Source: Mya arenaria
Taxonomy: Eukaryota; Mollusca; Bivalvia; Myida; Myidae
NCBI RefSeq assembly: GCF_026914265.1
Contig: NC_069125.1
Coordinates: forward strand, 20,324,966 to 20,388,965
Direction: 5' to 3'
DNA: 64,000 nucleotides
A program made the position numbers and the translations under genes. The notes beneath the pieces are model-generated. The model had not been told where the DNA came from, made no database searches, and saw nothing but the letters and a program-made list of their open reading frames with translations. Of the stretch, positions 46,850 to 59,100 are shown piece by piece. The stretch's first letter is position 1. Each line of letters starts with the position of its first letter.

Positions 46850-47360
46850 TCAATTTCTAAAATGTTGCTTTCGTTCGCAATTCAGTCGATGGTGACTATA
46901 AGAAAAAATACATCCGCCTATATAAAAGGGTTGATAAAATACTGCTTATTAATAATATGCATAATCGTCATTAAAAATCACTTATCATTTAGATGGTGAC
47001 AGTGATAAATAGTTAAATGACAATATTAAGTATATATTGTTGTCATGGTTGTTATGCTGATGGCAACGTTTGATACGTAAGCTTTGTAGTACTCCTACAG
47101 ACAGTAAATACAACTAGCCGTTTAATTTTTCAATTTCAATGTTTATCTAAGGTCTTTCAGTTAAGTAGCGCCATTGTCAACACTGAAGTTCAATACAGCA
47201 TAAGGAAGTAAGCCTAGGTAGGGCATTAACATTAAAGCCTTTGTAGACCACATTCAATTAAAAAGATCTATTCAGTGTATTTTATGCTAAAAATAACAAA
47301 TACAGATATGTATTTTACAGTTTCATATTTTTGTTATGTTTAGGGATCAAAGCTATCCAT
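46850..47360. other. Non-coding, no recognisable content
   Basis: AT-rich spacer; nothing supported. Confidence 0.4.
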
Positions 47361-47362
47361 AC

Positions 47363-47770
47363 CAGTGGTGGCTCTAGCGGAGGGGGCGCAAGGGCCCGTG
47401 ACCCTCCACCCAACCAGTTTTCCGGCAAATGAAGTTAATGGAAATGAAACTGCCGAAAATATGCGACAGCTAAAATCTATGATAACGTTATATTAGTGAA
47501 ATTGAGATTGAATCGAAAGAACGATTGTTGTCTAAATCTTTTTTTGCGGATTAAGTTAGAAAATAAAACACCTAATTTTAACCTGAAATTGGTACCTTAA
47601 TTCTAACTGTTGATATATTTATACATAAGAAATCCCACATTATCAGAAAAAAAGTATTCTTGAATGAAGGGTGGAAATTAATCAACGATTATACACGCGC
47701 GCACACGCACACGCACACACACACACACACACACACAGTTATACTTTCCTGGAACTGCCACTGCATACCT
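47363..47770. mobile_element. Possible TIR element with (CA)n run
   Basis: The left end CAGTGGTGGCTCTAGCGGAG and right end GGAACTGCCACTGCAT are roughly inverted (CAGTGGNGG / CTGCCACTG). A CGCGCGCACACG...(CA)n microsatellite sits at about 47697-47738 near the right end. hAT-type MITEs often begin CAGTGGCGG; this is a weak assignment. Confidence 0.45.
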
Positions 47771-47796
47771 CATGTGATTATCAACAGTTTCAAGTA

Positions 47797-48345
47797 ACGA
47801 TAATGCTTGTGCGTGATGCTGTTTTTAATGATGATGCTGTTTATGGGTAATTTAAAATGACATTCTAGTTAATAAATATTCATGCCAGTCTATTTTTATC
47901 ACTTTTCAGTCTGTAAACCATGTTCATAGTATTACAATTTTACAGTTCATTTCAAAATATTTCTAGACAAAAATGTAAACAATGTCTATACTAGTGCGAT
48001 ATTACGACTGGTTTGTGCCATCTACCGGTTTCTATCTCTAAGCTATGTGTAGATACTCGCATTCCCGACAAAGCAGTCCTATAGTTTACTATATAAACAT
48101 CTGACAAATAAGACTGAAATTTAAAATCGGCAAACAGTATTCATAATGCAGATTATTATTTTCTGTTTGAAGTTTCAACTTTCAGTGACGGTATATAATC
48201 CTTATATGCGTGATGTTGTTTTTAATGATGATGCTGTTTATGGATAATTTAAAATGATATTGAAGCTAATAAGGATTCATATCAATTTGTTATCACTCTT
48301 TTCCGTTTGTAAAACATGTTCACATCCCAGTAGTATAACTATGTC
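47797..48345 (+). repeat. Duplicated segment upstream of the LRR gene
   Basis: 47799-47940 and 48193-48345 are paralogous, about 393 bp apart: GCGTGATGCTGTTTTTAATG / GCGTGATGTTGTTTTTAATG, ATGATGCTGTTTATGG then TAATTTAAAATGA in both, and CTGTAAACCATGTTCA / TTGTAAAACATGTTCA. The second copy ends about 80 bp before the start codon of the LRR gene. Confidence 0.8.
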
Positions 48346-48422
48346 TTGCCGATTTAATAGCTCGTCACAAGATGATGTGCATGTGACAGTCAGGTGCAAT
48401 ACGTTCTGATACTAGAAGGAAG

Positions 48423-51400
48423 ATGAGAGTCACAGCGGTGCTGATTGGGCTGCTCATCTCGCTGTGCAGCCCCGTCCTAAGTTTCTATGGCAACGATTAT
48501 TACAACGACAGATATTCCGCACAAGGAATTGCTTATACTACCGGTAAGAATCCAACGTCGTTTGATGATTGCATCTGTAAGTAATCCAGTGTAAATATTC
48601 TTGTTATTTTTTTTTTTATGGTACATCATTCACCGATATAAATGGCATTCCGTGATAATAGTTGTCTCGAGTTTTTGTCATTGTGTCGCTGAAAATATCC
48701 AAATTCGAATATTTTCCTTCCTTACATTTTTCTTGAGTAATGCTCTTTGGACTGCCACACATGTACAACACACAGTTCATACAGTGCAAGCAGGTGGCCA
48801 TTCCAGGTATAGAAACTACTAGTATGCCGGATATGTGTCGTATATATTAGACATTGACGTATTAGCTAGGTAAACAGTCGAGTTGAGTTGATTGTTTTGT
48901 CTTTCCATAGATGACAGACTTCACGGGCTCTGGTCTGACGAGGGGGCGCTGAAAGGGAACTACCTGTTTCCGAGCTCCGAATGGGACAGTGAAACCTGCT
49001 CGGGATGCACGTGTGATGACGCAAACAACAACGTCACTGAGTGCACGGGGAACACGGTGTAAGCACATTTAGTTTGTTGTTCGTCTTATATATCAAACGA
49101 AACCTTACATACGATTAGTTTCATCAGCGATCTTGCATTTTGGCCAGTTTTGTAATCAGACGATCGATCTGGATAATGGTGTGACAAAAGTTGCAATGTC
49201 ATATCGTTGATAAATGTGGTCTTTTTCGATGCCGTGAACTATTGACTGATAAACAAAAATATGTATTCAATGCGACCAACTATTCATATAATGACTTAAA
49301 ACATTCATTAAATCCCAAAAAGATAATATTTTGTAAATTAAAAATGATTGTGTAGAGACAAGTATGTGTTTTGTAAAACAAAATAAAAATTGAAGAATAC
49401 TGCTCTATTTATATATACTCAGTAATATTATATACTGTTCAAAGTATATTATATAGTCTGTAATAATTTTGATTTCAAACTGTTATTTTGAAAAGACACG
49501 CATTGTAAGACACACTTATTGATTTGTCAAAATGTTAGTTAACTGACGTACATAATGGCGTCACGATTTATTTTAACATTTTCGAATGTATGTACGTGTT
49601 CGAAAATAAGGCCAAACATTGAAGTTTATGACTCTTGCGTTAGGCGCACATGAGTGATATAGCCCTGGACGTTATCGAGTGATGACACTTTTGAGTGCAT
49701 TTCTGGAAACATGAAATGGACAAATAAGCCTTGTATCAGTATCGCCAATCCATCGTTTAAGTAATATACAACAAGTCATGAGCAACAGTTCTCAATCCGT
49801 TTATAAAGCAATGTTGGTTTTAAGAGCATTAGTCTTAGTTGTCCACAAGTATTACATATCTTACATACATATGAGAACTTCGAGCATCTTTTTTTATTTT
49901 TAGTTAATAAAAGTTCCCCTATTTTTACGCATCAGGGGCCGTATTCATTAAGCAACTTAGTAACTTTTATCAACTTGGTGAAAAATAACCCTTTTTCTAA
50001 TTTAAATTTTAAGAAAACGAAGAATGTTTGTAGACCAAAAATATAAAAATAAGCAAGAAAATGGTCGAAACAATATATGCATATGAATAAATCTGATGAA
50101 AAGTAGCGGGTATTTAAAATAATCGTTATGAAAAACTTTCACCAAGTTGAAATATTCACTAAGATGCTTATTGAATACGGCCCCAGAATTATAAACTGTG
50201 TGAGTTGAGATTTTAAACTGTGTGAGTTGTGATTATAAACTGTGTGAGTTGGGATTATAAACTGTGTGAGTTGTGATTATAAACTGTGTGAGTTGTGATT
50301 ATAATCTGTGTGAGTTGTGATTATAAATTGTGTGAGTTGTGATTATAAACTGTGTGAGTTGTGATTATAAACTGTGTGAGTTGTGATTATAAACTGTGTG
50401 ATTTGGGATTATAAACTGTGTGAGTTGAGATTATAAACTGTGCGAGTTGTGATTATAAACTGTGTGAGTTGGGATTATAAACTGTGCGAGTTGTGACTAT
50501 AAACTGTGTGAGGTGTGATTATAAACTGTGTGAGTTGTGATTATACTCGTAAACTGTGCGAGTTGTGATTATAAACTATGTGAGTTGTGATTATAAACTG
50601 TGCGAGTTGTGATTATAAACTGTGCGAGTTGAGATTATAAATTGTGCGAGTTGTGATTATAAACTGTGTGAGTTGTGATTATAAATTGTGTGAGTTGTGA
50701 TTATAAACTGTGTGAGTTGTGACTATAAACTGTGTGAGTTGTGATTATAAACTGTGTGAGTTGTGACTATAATCTGTGTGAGTTGTGATTATAAACTGTG
50801 TGAGTTGTGACTATAAATTGTGTGAGTTGTGATTATAAACTGTGTGAGTTGTGATTATAATCTGTGTGAGTTGTGATTATAAACTGTGTGAGTTGTGATT
50901 ATAAACTGTGTGATTTGTGACTATAAACTGTGCGAGTTGTGATTATAAACTGTGTGAGTTGTGATTTCTTGCAGTATTCTCAAGGGGAAAAGTTTTTACA
51001 ACCTTACAGCTGGCGTCTTCTCGGAATCAACCACAAGCATGTACGTATTTAAGTGAAAGCAAATTTCGCGTCTATTTTATTACAACGTATATTTTGTTAT
51101 AATTGCCTATCATTGTAATAATTTGCAAAGACACTTCCCTGAACTTACTCAGAAACCTTCTGAAATGCTGAGATGGTCTTGTGGTTAAGTTGTCTGTCCC
51201 TCACCCAAAACGTCTGGTTCGAGTAGCTACTGTTCAATAGCCCTTATATCTCGGAATGTTTCAACCATTCCTGTTTCGAGCAGCTACTGATCATGATAGC
51301 CCTTATATCTCGGAATGTTTTAACCATCCCTGTTTCGAGCAGCTACTGATCATGATAGCCCTTATATCTCGGAATGTTTCAACCCTACTCATACAGACTC

Positions 51401-54400
51401 GAGCATGGTTTATATCGGCATATAGTAACATTGCAGCCTTTGATAAATGGATTCAATGCAAAAAAGTCTTTCGCCATAAATGTTTATTATTAACTCTAAA
51501 CTTTAAATTACTTTGGTTTTTACCATTCTTCGATATTGACCCAATTTAGCCCTTTACGGAAAACAAATAAAACAGACAAAGCATTCAAATGAACTAAGTG
51601 GTTGATGTTTAGTGTTGATGTAAGTGGCACTCTGTTAATACCACTTTAAACGTTCAAAATGTAAATTATTACAAAACAAGACATGTGTTGAATTATGACA
51701 CAGAAAATTGTATTGATCACCGTCCGTGAAATATTTTGAGCCGTTTGTCAGTTATAGGAACCGTATTCCTGATTTGTTTTGACCATCTAATTGCTAAATC
51801 ATGAATATTGATGAGTTTGGCGTGGCTTTCCGCCATTCTTTTTTGTCGAGCCCACTTGCGATGAGCGACACATAGGCGGCCCTGTATATGTGAGTGAGTG
51901 TGTGCGTGTGTTCGGTCTGAACCTTGTCCGGGCTGTATCTTGACCATGCATGATAGGATTTTTAAAAAAAACTTGCCATGAAGGTTCACCACAATGATGC
52001 GGCGTCTCGCACACAAAACCTAGGTTGTACATTAAAGGTCAAGGTCACGCTTGGAGGTCAAAAGCGAAATGATCCTTGTACGGGCTGTTTCTTGACCCTA
52101 CATTATAGGATTTTCAAAAACACTATGAAGGGTCATCATAATGAGGTCCCGTGTCGCGCATAAGTCTCAGGTATGTACCGCAAACGTCAATGTCACGCTT
52201 AGAGGTCAAAGGTTAAAATGATCCTTGTTCGGACTATATCTTGACCCTGCATTATAGGGTTTTCAAAAAAACATGCCATGTAGGTTCAAAATGGTGATGT
52301 GGCATGTCGCGCATAGACCCTGGTCTGTACCTCAAGAACCTAATGCTTAGAGGTCAAAGGTTGAAATGATCATTGTACGGGCTGTATCTTGACCATGCAT
52401 TATACGATTAAAAAAAGCACTTTCCATGAAGGTTCACAATGATGATGTGGCGTGTCGCGCATAAAACCTAGGTCTGTACCTCAAAGGTCAGGGTCACGAT
52501 TATAGATCAGGTTGAAATGATCTTTGTCTGGGCTGTATCTTGACAATTAATTGTAATAAAGGTTAATTTTGATAACGAGGCGTGTCACGCACAATTCCAC
52601 AGTATGTACATCAAGGTCAAGGTCGCATGTAGAAGGTAAATGTCAAAGGAGTACCGATGGTAAGACTAGCCTGGACTTTACCTTGTCCGGGCTGTATCTT
52701 TACCATACATGATAGGATTTTCCAAATACCTGTCATGGAGGTTCACCATGATGAGGCGGAGTTTCGCAGGCTCGATGTAATGTTCAACTCCACGTTATTC
52801 TGTGTTGCAACTGCATGGGAGAAGGTTCGGCGTCCAAGGCTCGTTCAACGAGGACGACAAGTCGCCATTTGGCATGTAGTTCATATTTGCAAGCTAAAGC
52901 TCACTGTTTTATTGTATGTAAACTATTTACTACAGAGAACACAACTGTTCAGAAAGAAATGTTCATATGTTAATTTATTTATAATAAGATATTTTATGCA
53001 AAACAACAAGAGAGTCAATGACTCATAACCACTTCAAATGGCCACCTCCTGCCACATATAATATTTCCATCTTCTCACATTTTTTAGTCGATTTCCAAAA
53101 TTCTTTTCATTTAAAAGAACACTTTAAACAATGGTTGTCATCACCTTGAACATTTCTGTTTCAGAACTATCATCAACTGTCCGAACTTTGAGCTATTCGA
53201 GGACGACACTTTCCTGAATCTAACAGTTCTCAACGAAATGTGAGTGACTAGACATTTTTATTAATTTATTTATATTCTTATTCATGAATACTTATATTAA
53301 GTTTTAATATCAATTTACCTCATCAACCATTTTATCTCGTTAGCTCTTTTTGTACAATATGTTCTGTCTGAATGGGAGACCGTGATTGCGTTAATATGAT
53401 ACGAGTCTATAATACATTCCGAGTCCTGTATTCGAGTCGCACGCAATGTACATATACATGTAAGAGAAACGTACAAGAATACAAGGATATCGGGGCCATC
53501 TTAAATTACCAGCGGCCGTTTTTATAATACAAATGCATATGTGTTTACTTTATTCTTGGTTAAAGCAATAGTTACGGCACCCGCAACTCGAGTTATTGAG
53601 ACTTAACATGAGCATTCTAGCTCCAGTGTATTATTTCCATCGCCATGGTTGCCGTCGACATAACTGTTTTGCGCCATTTTGTCAAGGACAACGTTTAATA
53701 AATAGCATGCGGTGCATGTGTATAACATTGTTATTAATCAGAACGATAGTTCTAGAACGGTCACGCCCATACTATTCAACCGTTCCAATGTGAGAGTTTA
53801 CAAAGAAACCGACATAGTACAAATTAATATATTTAAAAAATCGCTTTGCTGGAAATATTTCATTGTGCTTATTGAAATTGGAGAGATAATTTTTATTTTG
53901 TCTTTGCATAGTATTGAACTGAGTTTCTTCATGGCATGATTGTACGAGATTTTAGCATTTATACTAAATAAACAGACGCGTTGACATGGAAGCGTGTACG
54001 GTAATTGTTCTCGAGTGACGTGTCACGTGTGTTACATTTCAGCACGGTCCAGGGAACGGCGCTTAACCACGTGCCAGATCTGTCAACCACAACCGTTACG
54101 AAAGTGTACGTGATATATTAGATGTTAGTTCTTAGTCAACTTAAGCTCACACTCCTTGTTTTACAATCGTCGGAGATTATTCCTGGATAAAGTGAGATTT
54201 AAACTTATTTCTTGTAAAATATTCATGCAATTTGTACAATTGGAATATAAATGGACCTCCAGAGAATATATTGGTCTAATGCACACTTCATGTAACACAC
54301 TTTGAATGTTTTATTAAGTTCATATCAATGGTTTGTTACCATTCGAAACGAAAACAACAATTCTCGTTAGAACTAGTGTGCGGCCTGGGATATATTTTAT

Positions 54401-55529
54401 TCTAAAACTATTTCAATTGTCAGGAATCTAGCGGGAAACCAGATCCGGATGAACACAGAAAACCACCGTGGCTGGACTTGGCCGTCTACTATAGAGTACC
54501 TGTACGTTCGTCCGCCTGTCCGTCTGTCTGTGCATAAGGCATACGACTCCTGGGCCCACAATCACTAACACATCAGACTCAATACTGAAACCAATTGTGT
54601 TTCAAACCCAGGCTCAGAAAACTGAATTATGTTAATTGTTTCAATATCTTTAATATAACTAATTTTTACCAAGAAAGTGTGCGTGATTGTAGAACGATTT
54701 GTTTGTAACATATACCTCATTATTTTACCAACTTTGCTCTTATACTAGCATTTTTAAAACAAAATTAAAATTTAGCTTTTCTGAGTCTGGGTCGGCCCAG
54801 TTCTCGGTTACCCCATGACTCACGTTTCGTGTGGAATTATTTATCTCTTATCGACCCCAGTTAAAAGTTTTGTGCCTAATCATAAACTAATAATAATAAT
54901 AAAAACTGACCAGATTTTGGCAATATACCATTCAAATTTGTTAAGAAATGGCAAATATGTACCTAATATGTAAAGGAAATCAGTGATATCTTTTTTATTT
55001 TAAAAGAATCACTAATTGTCTATACACGTTTAGTAATGTTCAAATACAGAACTGTAACTAATTTTGCGAGATCTTTCAATCTTGACCTGAAACATGTTGA
55101 CACTAGAATGTAAAACATTAAGTTTCGATCATAGGTTCAGTAACTTTATGTTTAATGGATGGATTTGTATTTTCAGCGCATTAATGGATAACGTTTGTCA
55201 CTGGATTCCACCCAACTTCGTCAACGGCCCAAATCTCCGGATAGCGTATGTTATCATTTGGATAATCATTTAAATCCCAAATGTTCAAAAATACCAAATG
55301 TTGGCCAGGTATGCGAATTATGGATTTGACAGGTCTGCTTAACAAATATGCTTCAAGATAAAGGGTTGATTAAACTGTTAATAGTACTCGACCAGGAAGT
55401 CTGTATTTTTAGGAATAATAAATCATTGCACTTATCCACATTTATTACAATTTTCAGGAGCTTTGCAAACAACGAACTACTTCAGATCCATCCAAATATC
55501 TTTGGTGACGTATCTTCACTGATATATTT
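48423..55529 (+). CDS. Secreted or membrane leucine-rich-repeat protein, 5' part (8 exons)
   Basis: Exons: 48423-48543, 48911-49058, 50975-51040, 53165-53239, 54043-54105, 54424-54501, 55177-55245 and 55458-55529, all with GT-AG introns. After a phase-1 first intron every intron is phase 2, so each later exon is one swappable repeat. The 230 residues begin with a signal peptide (MRVTAVLIGLLISLCSPVLS), then a Cys-rich LRR N-cap (CSGCTCDDANNNVTEC). Six repeats of 21-26 residues follow, for example NLAGNQIRMN, ALMDNVCHWIPPNFVNGPNL and SFANNELLQIHPNIFGDVSS. The chain is still inside the LRR domain at 55529, so a C-cap and any membrane segment lie beyond the window. Bivalves have large families of such proteins, some with roles in recognition or immunity, but nothing here shows its function. 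Introns carry a MITE, a 22-bp minisatellite and, after exon 8, a huge satellite. Confidence 0.85.
49935..50184. mobile_element. 250-bp TIR element (MITE) in LRR-gene intron 2
   Basis: Left end GGGGCCGTATTCATTAAGCA; the right end on the minus strand is GGGGCCGTATTCAATAAGCA. AACTTGGTGAAA and TTTCACCAAGTT form an inner inverted pair. The 22-bp minisatellite starts within about 10 bp of its right edge. Confidence 0.85.
50190..50966 (+). repeat. 22-bp minisatellite, about 35 copies, abutting exon 3 of the LRR gene
   Basis: The unit is ATTATAAACTGTGTGAGTTG then TG (22 bp), with variants TGCGAG, GGGATT, GACTAT and AATTG. One unit has an ACTCGT insertion near 50546. The last copy runs straight into GATTTCTTGCAG, the acceptor of exon 3 at 50974. 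Confidence 0.96.
51172..51400 (+). repeat. tRNA-like fragment followed by three 59-bp repeats
   Basis: GATGGTCTTGTGGTTAAGTT then GTCTGTCCCTCACCCAAAAC and GTCTGGTTCGAG resembles a tRNA-derived SINE head (box A-like TGGTCTTGTGGTTAAG, box B-like GGTTCGAG). It is followed by three copies of a unit with GAGCAGCTACTGATCATGAT, AGCCCTTATATCTCGGAATG and TTTCAACC. It lies in LRR-gene intron 3 and is not a functional tRNA. Confidence 0.6.
51900..52750 (+). repeat. About 150-bp tandem-core repeat in LRR-gene intron 3
   Basis: Five to six diverged units share GGGCTGTATCTTGACCATGC, ATTATAGGATTTTCAAAAA, CCATGAAGGTTCACNATGATG and CGTGTCGCGCATA, with AAGGTCAAGGTCACGCTT in most. It is the same structural type as the other tandem-core elements, with a distinct core. 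ACAAGAGAGTCAATGACTCA at 53006 looks like the start of a further member. Confidence 0.7.
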
Positions 55530-55734
55530 GTAAGTACAGCCTTGGGTATTTTTTGATAAATAAAGGGACTTCACTGTTCTTTGTGGTAAGATCAAAACAG
55601 TTGTTTTGTTTCCATTAGCGGAGTTAGCTTAGTAAACTGTGCTAATCGAATCATTTTCGAAGTGGTTACATTGTTATATATACTATCACTAACTTCTGGT
55701 GACATTCATGGAATCCAGGCCACATATCCAATTT

Positions 55735-56045
55735 AAATTTGTCAACATCATCTTCGATGTCCACGTCCGGCTTTAATTCAAATATGTCAATTGTGCATTA
55801 CAATATACAAAGCTTTCAATTTAAAAAGTAATATTTTTAATGCTAAACACAATCAGTTTGTAATTTTAGTTTTCACAGAAACTTAGTTAAATAACTTTAT
55901 TTCTTCTGAAGATATTTTTTACCCAAACTATAAGTTACCATACAGGAAAGACCGTCCTACTGACAGTCGGGGAGGAATTATGGTTTAAACGGGTATTTCT
56001 GCCTTGCACCGATCTGATCTTGAGGTCAATAGTTTATTATGCATT
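55735..56045 (+). pseudogene. LINE endonuclease-domain remnant in LRR-gene intron 8
   Basis: Conceptual translation across stops gives NSNMSIVHYNIQSFQFKK (about 55779), then TETxLNNFISSEDIFYPNYK, YRKDRPTDSRGGIMV (about 55937) and HRSDLEVNS (about 56008). The order ..HyNIQS, ETWL, Y..RKDR...GG, R.DLE is that of the N-terminal endonuclease of CR1/L2-like non-LTR retrotransposons. A stop replaces the Trp of ETWL and other stops interrupt it. The reverse transcriptase is not present; the 60-bp satellite begins about 80 bp downstream. Confidence 0.8.
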
Positions 56046-56123
56046 TGGTAAGAAGTCATTGTAAGGTACAATAATTTAATACAGGGGTCTTTCTTTCGTC
56101 CTTCAAACAGCAGTTTTGTCTAG

Positions 56124-59100
56124 TATTAATGACTCCATAGGTAGTAGATACGGGTATATACCAGATATCCTCGTTACTGGTCGTCTTAATGACTCCATAG
56201 GTAGTATATACGGATATATACCAGATATCCTCGTTACTGGGCATCTTAATGACTCCATAGGTAGTATACACGGATATATACCAGATATCCTCGTTACTGG
56301 TCATCTTAATGACTCCATAGGTAGTAGATACGGGTATATACCAGATATCCTCGTTACTGGTCATCTTAATGACTCCATAGGTAGTATATACGGGTATATA
56401 CCAAATATCCTCGTTACTGGTCATCTTAATGACTCCATAGGTAGTATACACGGATGGTGATCTTAATGACTCCATAGGTAGTATATACGGATATATACCA
56501 GATATCCTCGTTACTGGTGATCTTAATGACTCCATAGGTAGTATATACGGATATATACCAGATATCCTCGTTACTGGTGATCTTAATGACTCCATAGGTA
56601 GTAGATACGGGTATATACCAGATATCCTCGTTACTGGTCATCTTAATAACTCCATAGGTAGTAGATAAGGGTATATACCAGATATCCTCGTTACTGGTCA
56701 TCTTAATGACTCCATAGGTAGTAGATACGGGTATATACCAGATATCCTCGTTACTGGGCATCTTAATAACTCCATAGGTAGTAGATAAGGGTATATACCA
56801 GATGTCCTCGTTACTGGTCATCTTAATAACTCCATAGGTAGTAGATAAGGGTATATACCAGATATCCTCGTTACTGGTCATCTTAATGACTCCATAGGTA
56901 GTAGATAAGGGTATATACCAGATATCCTCGTTACTGGTCATCTTAATGACTCCATAGGTAGTAGATACGGGTATATACCAGATATCCTCGTTACTGGGCA
57001 TCTTAATAACTCCATAGGTAGTAGATAAGGGTATATACCAGATATCCTCGTTACTGGGCATCTTAATAACTCCATAGGTAGTAGATAAGGGTATATACCA
57101 GATATCCTCGTTACTGGTCATCTTAATGACTCCATAGGTAGTAGATACGGGTATCCTCGTTACTGGTCATCTTAATGACTCCATAGGTAGTAGATAAGGG
57201 TATATACCAGATATCCTCGTTACTGGTCATCTTAATGACTCCATAGGTAGTAGATAAGGGTATATACCAGATATCCTCGTTACTGGTCATCTTAATAACT
57301 CCATAGGTAGTAGATAAGGGTATATACCAGATATCCTCGTTACTGGTCATCTTAATGACTCCATAGGTAGTAGATACGGGTATATACCAGATATCCTCGT
57401 TACTGGTCATCTTAATGACTCCATAGGTAGTAGATACGGGTATATACCAGATATCCTCGTTACTGGGCATCTTAATAACTCCATAGGTAGTAGATAAGGG
57501 TATATACCAAATATCCTCGTTACTGGGCATCTTAATGACTCCATAGGTAGTAGATACGGGTATATACCAGATATCCTCGTTACTGGTCATCTTTATGACT
57601 CCATAGGTAGTATATACGGGTATATACCAAATATCCTCGTTACTGGTCATCTTAATGACTCCATAGGTAGTAGATACGGGTATATACCAGATATCCTCGT
57701 TACTGGGCATCTTAATGACTCCATAGGTAGTATATACGGGTATATACCAAATATCCTCGTTACTGGTCATCTTAATGACTCCATAGGTAGTAGATACGGG
57801 TATATACCAGATATCCTCGTTACTGGTCATCTTAATGACTCCATAGGTAGTAGATAAGGGTATATACCAGATATCCTCGTTACTGGTCATCTTAATGACT
57901 CCATAGGTAGTAGATAAGGGTATATACCAGATATCCTCGTTACTGGTCATCTTAATAACTCCATAGGTAGTAGATAAGGGTATATACCAGATATCCTCGT
58001 TACTGGTCATCTTAATGACTCCATAGGTAGTAGATACGGGTATATACCAGATATCCTCGTTACTGGGCATCTTAATGACTCCATAGGTAGTAGATACGGG
58101 TATATACCAGATATCCTCGTTACTGGGCATCTTAATGACTCCATAGGTAGTAGATACGGGTATATACCAGATATCCTCGTTACTGGTCATCTTAATAACT
58201 CCATAGGTAGTAGATACGGGTATATACCAAATATCCTCGTTACTGGGCATCTTAATAACTCCATAGGTAGTAGATAAGGGTATATACCAAATATCCTCGT
58301 TACTGGGCATCTTAATGACTCCATAGGTAGTAGATACGGGTATATACCAGATATCCTCGTTACTGGTCATCTTTATGACTCCATAGGTAGTATATACGGG
58401 TATATACCAAATATCCTCGTTACTGGTCATCTTAATGACTCCATAGGTAGTAGATACGGGTATATACCAGATATCCTCGTTACTGGTCATCTTAATGACT
58501 CCATAGGTAGTAGATACGGGTATATACCAAATATCCTCGTTACTGGGCATCTTAATGACTCCATAGGTAGTAGATACGGGTATATACCAGATATCCTCGT
58601 TACTGGGCATCTTAATGACTCCATAGGTAGTAGATACGGGTATATACCAAATATCCTCGTTACTGGGCATCTTAATGACTCCATAGGTAGTAGATACGGG
58701 TATATACCAGATATCCTCGTTACTGGGCATCTTAATGACTCCATAGGTAGTAGATACGGGTATATACCAGATATCCTCGTTACTGGTCATCTTTATGACT
58801 CCATAGGTAGTATATACGGGTATATACCAAATATCCTCGTTACTGGTCATCTTAATGACTCCATAGGTAGTATATACGGGTATATACCAAATATCCTCGT
58901 TACTGGTCATCTTAATGACTCCATAGGTAGTAGATACGGGTATATACCAGATATCCTCGTTACTGGTCATCTTAATAACTCCATAGGTAGTAGATAAGGG
59001 TATATACCAGATATCCTCGTTACTGGTCATCTTAATAACTCCATAGGTAGTAGATAAGGGTATATACCAGATATCCTCGTTACTGGTCATCTTAATGACT

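Noticed and set aside
46404..46895. Collagen-like or His/Tyr-rich repeat protein (PPGTHVHHQGYTY type)
   Set aside because: It is the translation of a 20-bp minisatellite in several frames and both strands; no start, signal peptide or exon structure.
51172..51225. Second tRNA gene
   Set aside because: Only tRNA-like box A and box B words; acceptor stem and other arms do not pair. Treated as a SINE-like fragment.
52657..53028. 123-codon plus-strand protein
   Set aside because: Its first third is tandem-core repeat sequence and the rest has no recognisable domain; it lies in an LRR-gene intron.
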